Notes under the pieces: model-generated
The model's database searches: none
What the model was told of the DNA's origin: nothing
The model's input: the letters and a program-made list of their open reading frames with translations, nothing else
Program-made: the position numbers and the translations under genes
Shown: positions 9,282 to 16,580 of the stretch, in pieces
Numbering within the stretch: the stretch's first letter is position 1
Layout of the letters: the number at the start of each line of letters is the position of its first letter
Source of the DNA: a virus
IMG/VR virus record: IMGVR_UViG_3300030106_005509
Location: 62,001 to 126,000 of that record
DNA: 64,000 nucleotides
Strand: one strand, 5' to 3'

Positions 9282-10213
9282 GAGTATTGATGCCTAATTT
9301 GTAAGATTGGTGCTACTTTAATTAACTCGTCGATGCCGGTTTTCATGTCTACGTCGCAGGTAAACCCTTCGGCTTCTAGTTTATCATAACTAACTTCATA
9401 GTCTCTTTGGTCAGCGTCTGTTCCGATTTCTTCGTAATGTACGAAACACCCTGTCTTTTCTTTTACATACTCAGCAAGCTCTCTTTTTGTCCAATTCAAA
9501 TGATTAGCCCCACAGTTATATGTTTTGTGTTTCCAGTTACCCATATTCTCTACACCCATAGTAAAAGCCTTAGCCATATCTCTTACATGGATAAAAGTTC
9601 TGCGGAAATCTGCTTGAAAAATAGTGAGTATGCGATTGGTAATAGCTTGATACACAAAATCGTTTACAAGCAAATTCACCCGCATACATGGGCTAACACC
9701 GAAGCCGGTTGCAAAGCGGAAAGATACGGTATTATCTTGAGTAGCTACCATTTCTTCTGCGACCCGTTTATTAACACCGTAAAGAGATACGGCGTTCAAG
9801 GGTGACTCTTCAGTACAGGTTCCCTTTACTCTTCCGTAAACGCTTCCTGTCGAGGCGTACACCAAAGGTATATCTGGATTGTATGCTTCTCTTGCAAAGA
9901 TAATATTTCTCGTACCCTCTACATTTACTTCCGTAGCCAGCGCAGGTTGGGATTTGCAAGCCGGAAAGCCAACAATAGCAGCGAGATGAATAATAGCGTC
10001 ACACCCACGTACAGCCTCCTTCATTTGTTCCAAAACAGTAACATCTCCATATTCAAACTCAAATCTTGGGTTTGTTGCTAATGGAATAATTGCGTCACAT
10101 TGACCCTTATGAAAGTTGTCAACACACTTTACTTCATAACCTTTGTCTAATAGATGTCGGCATAGTACGTTTCCTACATACCCGCCTCCTCCTGTTACTA
10201 ATATTTTAGACAT
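9278..10213 (-). CDS. NAD-dependent sugar epimerase (GalE-like SDR)
   Basis: An extended SDR protein of 311 residues. It has a GGGGYVG loop near the N-terminus, H-L-A-A-I-V-G, a Ser/Thr-rich S-T-G-S-V-Y-G catalytic segment and Y-G-V-N-K (YxxxK). These match NDP-sugar 4-epimerases or related dehydratases. The substrate cannot be told. It is coupled downstream to a second SDR gene, and its start overlaps the end of a 41-residue membrane-peptide gene. Confidence 0.8.
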   Translation of the reverse strand: MSKILVTGGGGYVGNVLCRHLLDKGYEVKCVDNFHKGQCDAIIPLATNPRFEFEYGDVTVLEQMKEAVRGCDAIIHLAAIVGFPACKSQPALATEVNVEGTRNIIFAREAYNPDIPLVYASTGSVYGRVKGTCTEESPLNAVSLYGVNKRVAEEMVATQDNTVSFRFATGFGVSPCMRVNLLVNDFVYQAITNRILTIFQADFRRTFIHVRDMAKAFTMGVENMGNWKHKTYNCGANHLNWTKRELAEYVKEKTGCFVHYEEIGTDADQRDYEVSYDKLEAEGFTCDVDMKTGIDELIKVAPILQIRHQYS

Positions 10214-10331
10214 TATTTCTCCTGTAAGCTACGAAAGCTAAAAATATACAAGTGGATTGCACCACCGGAAATTGCACTGTAAATAAAATTGCCATCAAAG
10301 AAATAAAACCCATGTCCCTGCCTCTTCTCAT
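10206..10331 (-). CDS. Small single-span membrane peptide
   Basis: A 41-residue reading frame fills the only gap of this stretch. Its ATG overlaps the stop of the upstream WavE-like gene (ATGA), and its stop overlaps the ATG of the downstream epimerase. It opens with M-R-R-G-R, has a hydrophobic stretch (residues 8-36) and ends A-Y-R-R-N-N-V, which gives one membrane span with basic flanks. Perfect fitting between two coupled genes and the hydrophobic span are the evidence. Function is unknown; it might anchor glycan enzymes at the membrane. Confidence 0.55.
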   Translation of the reverse strand: MRRGRDMGFISLMAILFTVQFPVVQSTCIFLAFVAYRRNNV

Positions 10332-11095
10332 AGGTTTTCCATTGACGTTATCGTTGCTGTATCTTCTAGAACTTTATCGTATTCATTATATCCTACACAA
10401 GCTCTATAGCACAAAAAACTACCCATGTCTGTTATCTCTACAAGCTGGCAGTTGTCTTTCATTATTTCTATCGACCTTGAATTGTCTATATCAACACCTT
10501 TGTGCATGAGGTAGCATATAAACAAAAATGACTCTGGAGCTAAACCGTCATGGTCGTAGTTTTCGATTACTGGATTATCTTTGCCAGAACTTTCCTCACA
10601 TATTCTAACCGCATTATTAAAAAGACCTTTGACATCTTCTGTTTTGCCGCCAATAACGTGGTCTGATGGGTGAAACTTACAAAACTCATCTGATGTAAAC
10701 AGAAAGTTATTGGTTGTTAGCTTGTCTGGCGATGATTTCATAACCTCTATAAATTTGGAAAGGTCAGTATAGATTTCATCACATCTAGCTTTTATCACAA
10801 ACTCGGTGTCTACCACCTCAATGCCATTTAGAGATGTCGCTGCTTGATAGGCTAGGTTTGAATGGTTGTAGTACCCTTCGTATTTGTCAATCGAGTCTTC
10901 AACGTAACCTATGTCATTCTTAGCTAGAAATCTTTTTGATGGTTTAACTCTATGATGATCCCAAGTAGATATTACTATCTTCCCTACATACTTTTTATAG
11001 TTTTGTATTTTTTTGGGTGATAGGACAGGCGCTATTTTGCCTGACATGCTCAGTAAAGGTCCCTGTAATACAAGTGTTACATCATCGTGTTTCAT
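10328..11095 (-). CDS. WavE-like LPS-synthesis glycosyltransferase
   Basis: A protein of 255 residues. The N-terminus V-T-L-V-L-Q-G-P-L, a strand ending I-V-I-S-T-W, and later F-V-I-K-A-R-C-D-E match the WavE family found in Vibrio LPS core loci. K-x-R-x-D takes the place of the acidic nucleotide-sugar-binding motif. It overlaps the glycerophosphodiesterase-like gene by 14 bases. It probably transfers a sugar onto a surface glycan. Confidence 0.7.
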   Translation of the reverse strand: MKHDDVTLVLQGPLLSMSGKIAPVLSPKKIQNYKKYVGKIVISTWDHHRVKPSKRFLAKNDIGYVEDSIDKYEGYYNHSNLAYQAATSLNGIEVVDTEFVIKARCDEIYTDLSKFIEVMKSSPDKLTTNNFLFTSDEFCKFHPSDHVIGGKTEDVKGLFNNAVRICEESSGKDNPVIENYDHDGLAPESFLFICYLMHKGVDIDNSRSIEIMKDNCQLVEITDMGSFLCYRACVGYNEYDKVLEDTATITSMENL

Positions 11096-11552
11096 TAAAT
11101 CCTAAGCCTTCTCCAGCCCGTCTACCTGAGTATACGCCTACATAATCTGAACATATGGCGTGGCAGTCAGATATAGTGTCCATTGATATTAATTCTGGTT
11201 TCATACATATCACATTTTCTCCAGTCGCGTATCCGGGATAGCTTATAATCAAACCTCTGCTCGTGATAGTATAGTAATCTTCTTGATGCCAAAAGCAATG
11301 AACATCAAGTTCAAGCAGTGACTTTAAAGCATCTAAATTCTTTGCGTGAACTAACAGGTTTTTCTTTTTTAAATAGGATTCGTCTACTCCATACATAGGA
11401 CCGTCGTGACCTAAAAACCAACTATCTTTTATTTTCCACACATCTATTTCTACATGGTAGTTATCTTCGATAGCAGAATCTATATAGATAGGATTGTTTT
11501 CAAGTTTAGGTTCTGGCCCAAAGGTGTTGCCTCTGTGTGATATCAATATCAT
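11082..11552 (-). CDS. Glycerophosphodiester phosphodiesterase-like protein
   Basis: A protein of 156 residues with I-S-H-R-G-N at the N-terminus, E-I-D-V-W and L-G-H-D, matching the catalytic His, Glu/Asp and second His of GDPD/PLC TIM-barrel proteins. It is much shorter than usual (about 240 residues), so the barrel may be incomplete. It is coupled to the next gene by a four-base overlap. In this setting it may act on phosphodiester-linked sugars or glycerol phosphate, which is inference. Confidence 0.65.
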   Translation of the reverse strand: MILISHRGNTFGPEPKLENNPIYIDSAIEDNYHVEIDVWKIKDSWFLGHDGPMYGVDESYLKKKNLLVHAKNLDALKSLLELDVHCFWHQEDYYTITSRGLIISYPGYATGENVICMKPELISMDTISDCHAICSDYVGVYSGRRAGEGLGFNETR

Positions 11553-12337
11553 ATTTCTACCATCCCTCCAAAGTCTTCCATCATGGTAAAGTTAATTCCA
11601 TAAAAATCAAATAACTGTCTAGTATAGCTCCATCCTTCATACTCCCTAGTAATTCCAACAGTATGAACTTCTTTAATATCATTTAGCCAAAGCCAATTTA
11701 CTAAGAAGTGTAGAGAGCTACAATGATTCCTAAGCGTGCCATCTCTCTTCAAAAAATCGTCGATTGGGAGATGAACTAGATCAACATCTTCTCGCTTAAA
11801 GACTTCTATTTTGTATTCATCTTTTATATCTATTACTTTTTCTACATCCTCGTAGTTTACATGAGGGTGGAGTATTCTACATCCATGCTCGTCTAAAACC
11901 AGAGGCTTTTTATAGTCCTGAAACTCCACCATGTGAGCAAGCATATTTGAGTGCTTTGGGCTTTTCTTGTAGATGTATTGGACATCAGACCAATCTTTAC
12001 TAGAGCCAATATTAAATGAGCCTGTATTAAAGCTGTAGATCGGGCTTGTATTTGCTATCTCTTTTATTCCAGACTTATCGCCTGTCCAATATCTAAGAGT
12101 GAAGCAGTGGGGAACTAAGAACTTGTTCCACCTGTCAGAAAAGTTGGATATGTTGTGAACAAACCTAACAAGGTCTAGGCATGTAACAATGTCTACCTTG
12201 TCTATAGCGTGTATCGCTCTTCCTGTACATAGAGTAAAGTATTTGCTTGTGACTTCTGGTGTGAGATATTCTTCGGATGCAGGTCCCGAACCAATCAGTA
12301 AGACTGGCTTATTTATCTTCACCTTTTCCAGATCCAC
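11549..12337 (-). CDS. DUF115/GT42-like putative glycosyltransferase
   Basis: A protein of 262 residues. The start P-V-L-L-I-G-S-G-P-A-S and the later C-S-S-L-H-F-L-V-N-W-L-W-L-N-D-I-K-E-V with T-V-G-I resemble the nucleotide-binding strand and helix of DUF115 and GT42 (sialyltransferase-like) proteins. The match is by pattern only. It overlaps the cupin gene by 29 bases. It is likely a transferase of the glycan assembly, acceptor unknown. Confidence 0.45.
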   Translation of the reverse strand: MDLEKVKINKPVLLIGSGPASEEYLTPEVTSKYFTLCTGRAIHAIDKVDIVTCLDLVRFVHNISNFSDRWNKFLVPHCFTLRYWTGDKSGIKEIANTSPIYSFNTGSFNIGSSKDWSDVQYIYKKSPKHSNMLAHMVEFQDYKKPLVLDEHGCRILHPHVNYEDVEKVIDIKDEYKIEVFKREDVDLVHLPIDDFLKRDGTLRNHCSSLHFLVNWLWLNDIKEVHTVGITREYEGWSYTRQLFDFYGINFTMMEDFGGMVEI

Positions 12338-12689
12338 CGCTATCTTTCCTTACTATATCTTTTGGGTCTAGTCCGTCTATCCAGTATACCTCTAAAGCTT
12401 TAGTGTCTTCCATAGCTATAAATCTATGGTCTATTCCGGGAGGTACATCTGAGAACATTCCATCGGTTAAGATTGTCTCATCTTCACTATCCTGCTTATA
12501 TATAATAACCTTCAAAGCACCCTCAAGCACAATAAATCTGTTCCATTTGTTTTCATGGTGATGACGAGAGCAGTACCCATCCTTCTGCGCCTCTATATAA
12601 TGTACTTCGCTGGTATAGTTTTCAAAGAAGCATCTTGTTGATCCCCAAAATTTACCTTGAACAGCTCCGGTTAATGTTTTATGACCCAT
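12309..12689 (-). CDS. Cupin-fold sugar isomerase-like protein
   Basis: A single-domain cupin of 126 residues. H-H-H-E-N-K-W-N-R-F and L-E-G-A-L-K form cupin motif 1, and P-P-G-I-D-H-R-F forms motif 2, as in the C-terminal domain of type II mannose-6-phosphate isomerase. It could be a hexose-phosphate isomerase or a sugar-nucleotide isomerase/epimerase. The C-terminal tail is charged and probably disordered. It is coupled to the upstream transferase gene by an 11-base overlap. Confidence 0.7.
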   Translation of the reverse strand: MGHKTLTGAVQGKFWGSTRCFFENYTSEVHYIEAQKDGYCSRHHHENKWNRFIVLEGALKVIIYKQDSEDETILTDGMFSDVPPGIDHRFIAMEDTKALEVYWIDGLDPKDIVRKDSGGSGKGEDK

Positions 12690-13632
12690 TTAATTCCTCC
12701 TCAAAAACTTCCTTAAGATTTTCAAACATAGTGCCTTCTTCTATTTCTTTCATTTTATACTGAAAATAAGAAAGAGACCTTCCTAAAGAATGCTTTTCTT
12801 CAAGCGTTGGTTTGTATATATCGTTTATGTGGTTAAGTTTGGTACTAGAAATAGGCTTCGCTATAGCGTCTCCCAAAACAATAGTTGGAACACCATAAAA
12901 ATTAGCTTCTAGAGCCGCATTACTAGTATGTGTTATTACGCAGTATAAGTCTTTTTTTAGTAGTTCGTGAAACTTTACTTTACGACTACCTATGTATATA
13001 GTTCCTTCGACATCCTCTTTTGCGTTCCAGCTGGGCTTAGGTCTGTATATTATTGTTCTGTCTGTCAGCTCACCAAGCTTCTTTACAACGCCTCTCGCAA
13101 AAGTAGTAGGATCTTCAATATCCATGTATAGATGGTACTTTGCAGAGCTTCCTGCGAGTAGTATAAACTCTCCATCTTTTTTATGATGAGGCTTAGGGTC
13201 TAAAGTTTCTATACTTATTAATTTTCCATCTTTTGTATTTTTTCTTATTGGTATACTTAGCAGCTCTTTCCATCTGTCATTTCTATCGCTAAATTTTTTT
13301 AAGTATTTTAGGGGTTGCCAGTTATTGGGACTAAATCTTATAAAGGCTTCAGGATCTCTAAGCCTTGCGTTTCTACAGTAACCTTTGTCCATGTAAATAT
13401 AAGGCTTGCCATATTCAATCGCTAAGTCTCTTATCCAGTCTCCAGTTATAGTAAATACAAATACAAAATCGTAATTTTTAATACAATCTGGATTTTTAGA
13501 AAGCTCATCTCTTAGGATGATATCAACTTTTTGCCCGTGTTTTTCTAAACCACTCTTTAGGACTTCTGAAAGTAGAAGAAAGTATTTGCTGTCTTTTATA
13601 GGTAGTAGAAATTTCATTAATCTGCTAACCAT
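12679..13632 (-). CDS. Capsule-type GT-B glycosyltransferase, paralog family 1
   Basis: A protein of 317 residues. Its C-terminal half has R-T-I-I-Y-R-P-K-P, V-I-T-H-T-S-N-A-A-L-E-A and G-V-P-T-I-V-L-G-D, a pattern of capsule polysaccharide synthesis/export-like GT-B transferases. The same layout recurs in the proteins at 19167-19931 and 22558-23538, so the cluster holds three related copies. It overlaps the RmlB-like gene by 16 bases. Confidence 0.6.
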   Translation of the reverse strand: MVSRLMKFLLPIKDSKYFLLLSEVLKSGLEKHGQKVDIILRDELSKNPDCIKNYDFVFVFTITGDWIRDLAIEYGKPYIYMDKGYCRNARLRDPEAFIRFSPNNWQPLKYLKKFSDRNDRWKELLSIPIRKNTKDGKLISIETLDPKPHHKKDGEFILLAGSSAKYHLYMDIEDPTTFARGVVKKLGELTDRTIIYRPKPSWNAKEDVEGTIYIGSRKVKFHELLKKDLYCVITHTSNAALEANFYGVPTIVLGDAIAKPISSTKLNHINDIYKPTLEEKHSLGRSLSYFQYKMKEIEEGTMFENLKEVFEEELNGS

Positions 13633-14606
13633 TTAGGGTTTTTTAAAGTCCATTGTATTGTCTTTTTTATTGACTCCTCAAAGGACACTGGGTACTTATA
13701 ACCCATTCTCCACAGCTTTGTGTCTTCTAAAGCGTACCTTAAATCATGTCCGGGTCTAGATGAGTGAAAGTCTACTAGTTCATAGTTCAACTCTTTGCCT
13801 AAAATGTCTGCCACAGTCTGCGCAAGCTCTAGATTAGAAAGCTCTTTTTGACCCACAAGATTATACTTGTCTCCAGCTTCTGCTTTTTCTGTCAAGAATA
13901 AAGATACGTCAGCTACGTTTCTTGCGTGTACATAAAACCTTGTTCCCGGATTCTTGTCAGGGTCTGAGTGTATGTACACCTTCTCGCCAGCCAGTATTTT
14001 TTTTATGCAAAGAGGCAAATATTTTTCGGGATGCTGTCTCTCACCAATAACATTCATACAGTTAGTTGTTACAATAGGTAACCCGTAAGTATTATGAAAG
14101 GCAATGCCTAGCTGCTCTGCTCCGGCTTTACTAGCAGAATATGGATTTTTTGCTTTATGACGATCCCATTCTTTGTAGGCAGTTCCTACTGGTGCATCAC
14201 CAAACACTTCATCTGTACTAAAATTCTGTATGTAGTCGATTGTGTCGCAGTTTCTGGCGAAGTTAAATAAGTTGCAAGAGCCTACCACGTTATCGTAGAC
14301 GAAGCTTAAAGGGTCTTCAATGCTCCTGTCTACGTGAGAAGACGCAGCTAAATGAAAAACAATGCTGACATTACCTATTTGCCTTGCTAGTTGTGAATTT
14401 ATTTCAGCCTTTAAATCGTGATATAAAAACTTAAATTTCTTTTTCCAAGAAGGGTTAGCATCTAGAAACTCTGATATCCGGTTTAGATTGCCAGATGTGT
14501 CTAACCTGTCCAAGCAAACTACAAACCAGTCTGTGTTTTTTAATATATGTTCTATGAGGTGATGACCGATAAAACCAGCACCACCAGTAACTAAGACTTT
14601 TTGCAT
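13617..14606 (-). CDS. rmlB: dTDP-glucose 4,6-dehydratase
   Basis: A protein of 329 residues, family-typical length. It has GGAGFIG near the N-terminus, the S-T-D-E-V-F-G catalytic loop (Thr-Asp-Glu triad), Y-S-A-S-K-A-G (YxxxK) and the N-x-I-G-E-R-Q-H-P-E-K substrate loop of RmlB. It turns dTDP-glucose into dTDP-4-keto-6-deoxyglucose. The neighbouring formyltransferase and PLP aminotransferase genes suggest a 4-amino/4-formamido sugar product. No RmlA-like thymidylyltransferase is evident, so dTDP-glucose may come from the host. Confidence 0.88.
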   Translation of the reverse strand: MQKVLVTGGAGFIGHHLIEHILKNTDWFVVCLDRLDTSGNLNRISEFLDANPSWKKKFKFLYHDLKAEINSQLARQIGNVSIVFHLAASSHVDRSIEDPLSFVYDNVVGSCNLFNFARNCDTIDYIQNFSTDEVFGDAPVGTAYKEWDRHKAKNPYSASKAGAEQLGIAFHNTYGLPIVTTNCMNVIGERQHPEKYLPLCIKKILAGEKVYIHSDPDKNPGTRFYVHARNVADVSLFLTEKAEAGDKYNLVGQKELSNLELAQTVADILGKELNYELVDFHSSRPGHDLRYALEDTKLWRMGYKYPVSFEESIKKTIQWTLKNPKWLAD

Positions 14607-15172
14607 TTTATAAACTCTTTAAATTTTTCGCTAAGCTCAAACTCTCCTCTATTATACATCCTTGGAGGGTACTTATAACACTTTTCTATTTGTTTTTCTT
14701 CCATGCTCTCTAGCAACTTTAAACTGCTATAGACAAAAGAAGGCGCTATTTCTAGCATTCTTTTATACAGGTCAAAAGAACAATCAGTGTCTAATACCGG
14801 ATATGTTATCTTGCTTATTATTGGGCCATAATCAAGGTCTCTAGTCATTTTATGAAAAGTGAGACCCTGTTCGTTGTCTTTGTTTTTAATTGTATGATCT
14901 AGTATGTCTCTACCTCCATAGTCTGGTAGAAGACCGGTATGTAGATTGTAAGCGTTTGATGTGTCCTCAACAAAAATATCGTATTGTAAAGAAAGCTTTA
15001 TATCGCATGGGGTATCAACTTCTACCTGTTTAAGTGGCACTTTTCCATTAACAGGTGTATTCCTACAAGGTACATAACCAATTAAGTTATAATCACCCAT
15101 GTCTAGGATATGTTTGACGGCAAGCTCTGTTAGGTATGAAGAGCCTAATATGAGTATGTCAAAGCTCCTCAT
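14591..15172 (-). CDS. Sugar N-formyltransferase
   Basis: A formyltransferase-fold protein of 193 residues. N76-L-H78-T-G-L-L-P and D114-Y-G give the N-x-H...D catalytic triad, with the His-to-Asp spacing of Fmt. T-F-H-K-M is also typical. It uses N10-formyl-tetrahydrofolate to formylate an amino group. With RmlB and the DegT-type aminotransferase next door, an NDP-4-amino-4,6-dideoxyhexose (Qui4N or perosamine type) is the likely acceptor rather than Met-tRNA. It is shorter than Fmt and lacks the C-terminal tRNA-binding domain. Confidence 0.8.
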   Translation of the reverse strand: MRSFDILILGSSYLTELAVKHILDMGDYNLIGYVPCRNTPVNGKVPLKQVEVDTPCDIKLSLQYDIFVEDTSNAYNLHTGLLPDYGGRDILDHTIKNKDNEQGLTFHKMTRDLDYGPIISKITYPVLDTDCSFDLYKRMLEIAPSFVYSSLKLLESMEEKQIEKCYKYPPRMYNRGEFELSEKFKEFIKCKKS

Positions 15173-15785
15173 AGTATTCGCCTATCTTAAAGGACATCCC
15201 TTGAGTGACGCTTTTCTTACCTGTTGCTACGTATTTTGACTTAGGTAATACCCTAAAATCAAAGCTAACCCTAGTAGATCCTGTTTCGTTTTTCTTGTTT
15301 CCGTGTGCTAAGTTAGCTCCGTCCCACATATAGAACTCACCGTATTCCGCTTCCATAGGACTAAAGTCTTCTTTTCCTTCTTCACTTTCTACCCACACAG
15401 TATTTGAGCCAAAGGCTTTTGTTAACGGGACGAAAAAATTTACTTCATCTGTAAAATGATTGTAGTCCCTATCTCTGTGAAAAGCACCTACCGCAACATT
15501 GTTTCTTAGATGAACTCTAAAGGTAGGTTTTTTCTGAAAGATTATAGGTTCGTCAAACAGTGGTTTTATTTCATTTACTACAAACGCTCTAAAATTTAAA
15601 AAGAACAAATGATCTTCGGGAAGCTCGTAAAACTTTTTGTGATACTTTGAAGATTGATCTGTGTCTACATCGAATAGTTTTATTTCTTCATGTAGGCATG
15701 ACATATCTACACAGCCAAAAACCCTCTGCAATATTGAAGCAAACCTGTATTTAAATGATTTATATTTAAATTTATTCATTTCCAA
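15159..15785 (-). CDS. StrG/phytanoyl-dioxygenase-like Fe(II)/2OG oxygenase
   Basis: A protein of 208 residues. F-H103-R-D105 gives the H-x-D iron motif, H161-G-N supplies the distal His, and T-R172-V-S-F-D-F-R supplies the 2-oxoglutarate Arg. N-F-F-V-P-L-T and N-T-V-W-V-E-S match StrG-like proteins of aminoglycoside and surface-sugar clusters. It probably hydroxylates or oxidises a sugar or lipid-linked intermediate. It overlaps the formyltransferase gene by 14 bases. Confidence 0.7.
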   Translation of the reverse strand: MEMNKFKYKSFKYRFASILQRVFGCVDMSCLHEEIKLFDVDTDQSSKYHKKFYELPEDHLFFLNFRAFVVNEIKPLFDEPIIFQKKPTFRVHLRNNVAVGAFHRDRDYNHFTDEVNFFVPLTKAFGSNTVWVESEEGKEDFSPMEAEYGEFYMWDGANLAHGNKKNETGSTRVSFDFRVLPKSKYVATGKKSVTQGMSFKIGEYYEEL

Positions 15786-16579
15786 AAATATATTAAACCC
15801 CCTCTTCCATAAGCAGAATTCTTTTCATACTTGATGTTAAATTGTGACTCAATCCAACCAATTTGCACTTTGGTTATTTTGTTATTCATTACGCCTTCTA
15901 TATGTGGCGCCATTTTTCCCACAATTATTCCCATGCTACATTTTTTTATGATGTTGTCAAAATAGAATTTTTGTACATCGTGAGTTATCTCTGTAAAAGC
16001 AAAGTTAGATATGAACAAATCGTAATGAGTTTTTAGTTTGTTAATGTCTTTGTATGGATTTATATAGGTAATGTCGGGTGTTTTAAAGTTAGAAAGATAA
16101 GCTGACTGAAGTTTTAACATGTCTGGCAGATCTACGTGGGTGTAGCTCTTGTAACCAACGATGTCGTGAAAAATTTTAGCTTCTATTCCAAAGCCACATC
16201 CAACTTCTACTATGTCAAAGTCTGAGGAGAGGTTAAGATTCTCCTTTATTTTTGTTATATCGTACAACGGTGGAAAAACTGAGTCCGAGCAGTTAATCTT
16301 AAAATTTTCACGCTCAAAACTTTGAAGTACAGGATTGCCAAATGAGTCCCATTCTTTTATCTTGTCTAGGTTTTTAGTTAATATCTCTGGGTTGTTTTTT
16401 AATAGATAGCTTAATTCACCGTTTGCTCTCTTAGCGTTGTCTCCGCTTATGTTTCTACGCAAGCTTTCCATCTGTCTAAAGTTGGTATAATCTCCGCTTT
16501 CATGCAGTGAAGAAATATCATCTAAAAACTCTATTCTGTACTTTATAGTCCTATGCCAAGACTCTTCATGTGATTCCAT
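15776..16579 (-). CDS. Putative sugar O-methyltransferase
   Basis: A protein of 267 residues with a helical N-terminal region (residues 1-100) and a SAM-binding core that begins with I-V-E-V-G-C-G-F-G. Y-T-H-V-D-L-P and F-I-S-N-F-A-F-T-E match the 'putative sugar O-methyltransferase' family in O-antigen loci. It overlaps the oxygenase gene by ten bases. It likely methylates a sugar hydroxyl of the glycan. Confidence 0.7.
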   Translation of the reverse strand: MESHEESWHRTIKYRIEFLDDISSLHESGDYTNFRQMESLRRNISGDNAKRANGELSYLLKNNPEILTKNLDKIKEWDSFGNPVLQSFERENFKINCSDSVFPPLYDITKIKENLNLSSDFDIVEVGCGFGIEAKIFHDIVGYKSYTHVDLPDMLKLQSAYLSNFKTPDITYINPYKDINKLKTHYDLFISNFAFTEITHDVQKFYFDNIIKKCSMGIIVGKMAPHIEGVMNNKITKVQIGWIESQFNIKYEKNSAYGRGGLIYFWK

Positions 16580-16580
16580 T

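Noticed and set aside
9407-9805. Plus-strand open frame of 132 codons
   Set aside because: It lies opposite the epimerase gene with clear motifs, has no ribosome site and shows a typical shadow composition.
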